A stretch of DNA of 64,000 bases, taken from the NCBI RefSeq assembly GCF_040581485.1, contig NC_090130.1:3534001-3598000 (forward strand), in the 5' to 3' direction. This stretch comes from Linepithema humile. Its lineage: Eukaryota > Arthropoda > Insecta > Hymenoptera > Formicidae. Below, piece by piece: positions 61,420 to 64,000 of the stretch. Below the pieces are notes generated by a model. It saw nothing but the letters and a program-made list of their open reading frames with translations, made no database searches and had not been told where the DNA came from. The position numbers were made by a program, and so were the translations under genes. How positions within the stretch are numbered: position 1 is the stretch's first letter; every line of letters starts with the position of its first letter.

Positions 61420-63164
61420 CGATTCTTTTTCCGCAGCGGGAACCGGGCGAACCCCGCGGCGCAAAAAAACGTAACGAATAGTAAAATATGAAAAAAAAAA
61501 TAAAGCCATCTTGTCCTAAATGGAGTCATATAAACCCTATTGTGCCAAGATCTTAACGAAATTTGTGGTGCCTGCTGTGAGGTGAAATCTCTTTTTAGGT
61601 AGCGAAGAAAGTGGATAGTTTTCGGCGTCGGGCGGTTCTGAATAACTTTCTTCGAGTTAGTTCCAAGCAGTAAATTATTATTTTTCGGACAAAAACTTAT
61701 GTTGAAAGATATTCATATGCACACTCATTCACACACAGCTTTAAAAGCGGTCCGAAGGCAGCGATAGTTTATTACTCATAAGTAGCGTCAATAATTCAAT
61801 AAGTTGTTCAACTTGCGCTTAAAATTGGCTCTCTCCTTTTTCCTTATTCTACCGCTAACGCTGCTTTAATTAAATATCCGCTGCTTTCAGTTTGCATGTC
61901 AGACAAATTATTGTTAATTCTTAAATACCGGATGAACGGTCATGTAATTTATAATTACGAAGATCTGGACTGTGAAATTATTTAAACGGATTTTACGTTT
62001 TTAGAGTTTTTATTTTTTGGGTTAATTGTGAAGATATTTAATATTAAATTTGAAAGAATGGTAAGAAAAGGTGTAGAGAGCATCTCTTATTGAAACTTTA
62101 CTAAGCAAAACGCAACTCTTAATTAAACAAGGAATCCAGAATTCAAAAGACTGCTTGCAATTTTGAATTATTCTGTATAAACTCTTTTGATTCACTTTTC
62201 TTGCGTTTTTACTACACATTTCTTAAAACACCGAAGAAAGTTATCTTTGCTATTATATAACAGAAATAAGTGATGGCTTTATCATAACTCTGATTGAAAA
62301 GAGATTATTCGAACCAGTGAAATGTGTATGGAATACGAAAGCGTTATTCTAAAAAATTGGACGCCAACTTTCGATTTTCCAGAAAAAAAAAAAGGACGAA
62401 TGATACAGATCTATGTAGAATATTTCAAAATTAGTATCGCGAGCGAAGTGTCTCGGTCGTGCCCGAGAACCTTGGGCACTTCGTTAGGAATGCTGTGGTC
62501 CAGCGTATGCGGGAACGCCGATATCGAACGAAAATGTGGAGGGAACGGGAGCGACGGTATCGCCGACGGCGAAGAGATCGGGCGAGGGCGCGTCTCCCGC
62601 GATAACTGGCGTGATTCCAATGGACAAAGCGAGCGGGGTGGCAAGCAGGGCGAAATAGAGGCGAACACGACACCCGAAAACGGGTCCACTCATTCTCGAA
62701 ATAGGCACCTGGAATGCCGATCCCGCGGTAGAGCTATTCTCTCTATCCGGCTGGGCGTTCGTGTCAACGTGTCTATCTCTTTCTCTCCCCCGTTCATCTC
62801 GCTTCTTGACTATGCGCGCCATTATCCTCAGCTATCATTAAGCCTCAACTGCTACGGTCAAATTTGGATAACGTTACCGATTGTTAGACTTCACGGCAGA
62901 CTGGGCGTAATAGAGAAATGACGTTCTGTGCTTTAAGCTAATGGATTGGAAGGCCACTTTGGGCTTCATAATGATAAGTGATAAAATGCGTGAACACGCA
63001 TTTCCGAAGAAGTTAGGAGTGCAATAAAAATTAATGACTAATTATCCGCTCTTTCCGATACTTTACACGATACCTGCAACAAGGACTTTGGACTCATACT
63101 TGTTTATCAGTGAAGCTTAGTATTATTTTTCACGTAATGATGTAAAATTATTCTTAATATATAA
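61420..63164. other. AT-rich DNA with a CpG-rich island
   Basis: AT-rich DNA surrounds a CpG-rich island at about 62400-62930. There a 199-codon plus-strand frame (62322-62921) and three minus-strand frames are open over the same bases. This is expected from composition and no product is recognised. Confidence 0.5.
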
Positions 63165-63166
63165 TA

Positions 63167-63562
63167 CACTCAAAAAAATATTTCGCTGATGTAGTTAGAT
63201 TTCTAGATATCGCAACAAGAATGTATCGCTATTTTTCGTATCTGTGAAAACATTGTTTGTCACATATAGAATTTATAGCAGTAATGTTCTAGCAATAGCT
63301 TCTGAAAAATTTAGGTACCATTGCTAAATGTTATTCATTGCATGATCTAACACGTGATTGATCTTATATAGATAGGCGCTTTAGAGAAACTTTCTTTTTA
63401 AAGTTCACAAACAATACAGATATATATTCTGTTTCTGTCATCTAAACTGATTAAGTAATCACATATGCAATATCACAACAGTTGCTAATCATTTATCTGT
63501 TTTAGTTAATTTTTTACACCTAGAAAATTTTAGCTATTATTGCAAGATCATTTTTTTGAGTG
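63167..63562. mobile_element. MITE with CACTCAAAAAAAT ends (396 bp)
   Basis: The ends are perfect 13-bp inverted repeats (CACTCAAAAAAAT at 63167-63179, its complement at 63550-63562). Weaker inverted similarity continues for about 45 bp, including a shared TTTCTAG block. TA lies directly outside both ends (63165-63166 and 63563-63564), as expected for a Tc1/mariner-type insertion. The AT-rich interior has no coding capacity, so the element is non-autonomous. It is not the same family as the MITE at 41157, although both use TA. Confidence 0.8.
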
Positions 63563-63564
63563 TA

Positions 63565-64000
63565 TTACTTTCTTTCTATCGATTGCACATTATAATAGAG
63601 AAAGGCGTTTTCTTATGATAAAAATTTATGCGAAAGACGCTAAGATATCGCCTCTCAATTTTATACCGGAAAGAGACAATATCTACGGCGTTATTGTGCC
63701 TGAAATTAAACGCAGCCCCGCCGCCAGCCTCCGCCCCGTTCCGTTTCGCGCGTCATTTTGTCTCTGAAAACAAGCAAATATCACGTTGGTATGACTGCGT
63801 CTTTTCTTGCACCTCCGCGCGACGCGCAACGGCAAGGCTGAAAAGACCGTTCTCGCGCGATCTCGGGAGGGAATACCGAGATAGAACGAAAACGGCGCGG
63901 ACGGTGGCAAAGGAAGGCGAGCGACGCGAAGGACGGAGGCCACCGAGAAAGATACCGATGGCATTTAGTAGCTTCGCTCGGAACGTTTTAGATAATGACC
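63565..64000. other. AT-rich then CpG-rich window end
   Basis: AT-rich DNA to about 63690 passes into a CpG-rich block that runs off the window. A 93-codon minus-strand frame (63683-63964) overlaps a plus-strand frame and has no recognisable motif. Confidence 0.45.

Noticed and set aside
62322..62921. 199-codon plus-strand frame with three minus-strand frames open over it
   Set aside because: Open frames on both strands over one CpG-rich island point to composition, not coding.
1..64000. CRISPR array, prokaryotic operon or recent bacterial transfer
   Set aside because: There are no regularly spaced repeats, no gene-dense stretch and no ribosome-binding-site/gene pattern. Composition is uniformly that of the eukaryotic host.

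Overview
The window looks like non-coding nuclear DNA of an arthropod, most likely a hymenopteran and perhaps an ant. The sequence shows CpG-rich blocks alternating with AT-rich blocks on a 0.5-2 kb scale. It has many (GA)n/(CT)n tracts, repeated uninterrupted (CG)n tracts, homopolymer runs and small TIR-type transposon remnants. Intact (CG)n runs and undepleted CpG fit a genome without heavy intergenic CpG methylation. The organism call is an inference from composition, not from a marker gene.

I found no protein-coding gene, rRNA, tRNA, known microRNA or CRISPR array that I can support. The longest open frames (about 200-250 codons) lie in CpG-rich blocks where stop codons are scarce. They overlap open frames on the opposite strand, run through microsatellites or poly-A, and show no recognisable domain. 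The window is best read as intergenic or long-intron DNA.

Layout. 1-6.8 kb: CpG-rich and AT-rich blocks, a possible TIR element at 509-879 and an isolated TATA consensus at 5366. 6.8-9.5 kb: a CpG-rich stretch with three diverged, co-oriented copies of one motif block (7251, 8494, 9389), a (GTTC)n tract and a G-run cluster; this is the most distinctive region. 9.5-12 kb: a TIR element (10243-10817), then an AT-rich block. 12-25 kb: alternating blocks with microsatellites. 25.6-28 kb: a 66-bp tandem duplication and a TIR element (27330-27973). 28-41 kb: further alternation with GA/CT tracts, a GGAC minisatellite and a strong G-quadruplex motif at 36005. 41-42 kb: a well-formed foldback MITE (41157-41359). 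42-61 kb: more blocks, with a 60-bp (CT)n tract and a G-quadruplex motif at 57.5-57.8 kb. 61-64 kb: a weak 210-bp inverted-repeat unit and a second good MITE (63167-63562).

There are no genes here whose joint working can be described. The candidates for function are the triplicated motif block at 7.2-9.5 kb, a few isolated core-promoter-like sites and the G-quadruplex/GAGA-type tracts. The mobile elements are short, lack coding capacity and would have depended on transposases encoded elsewhere.
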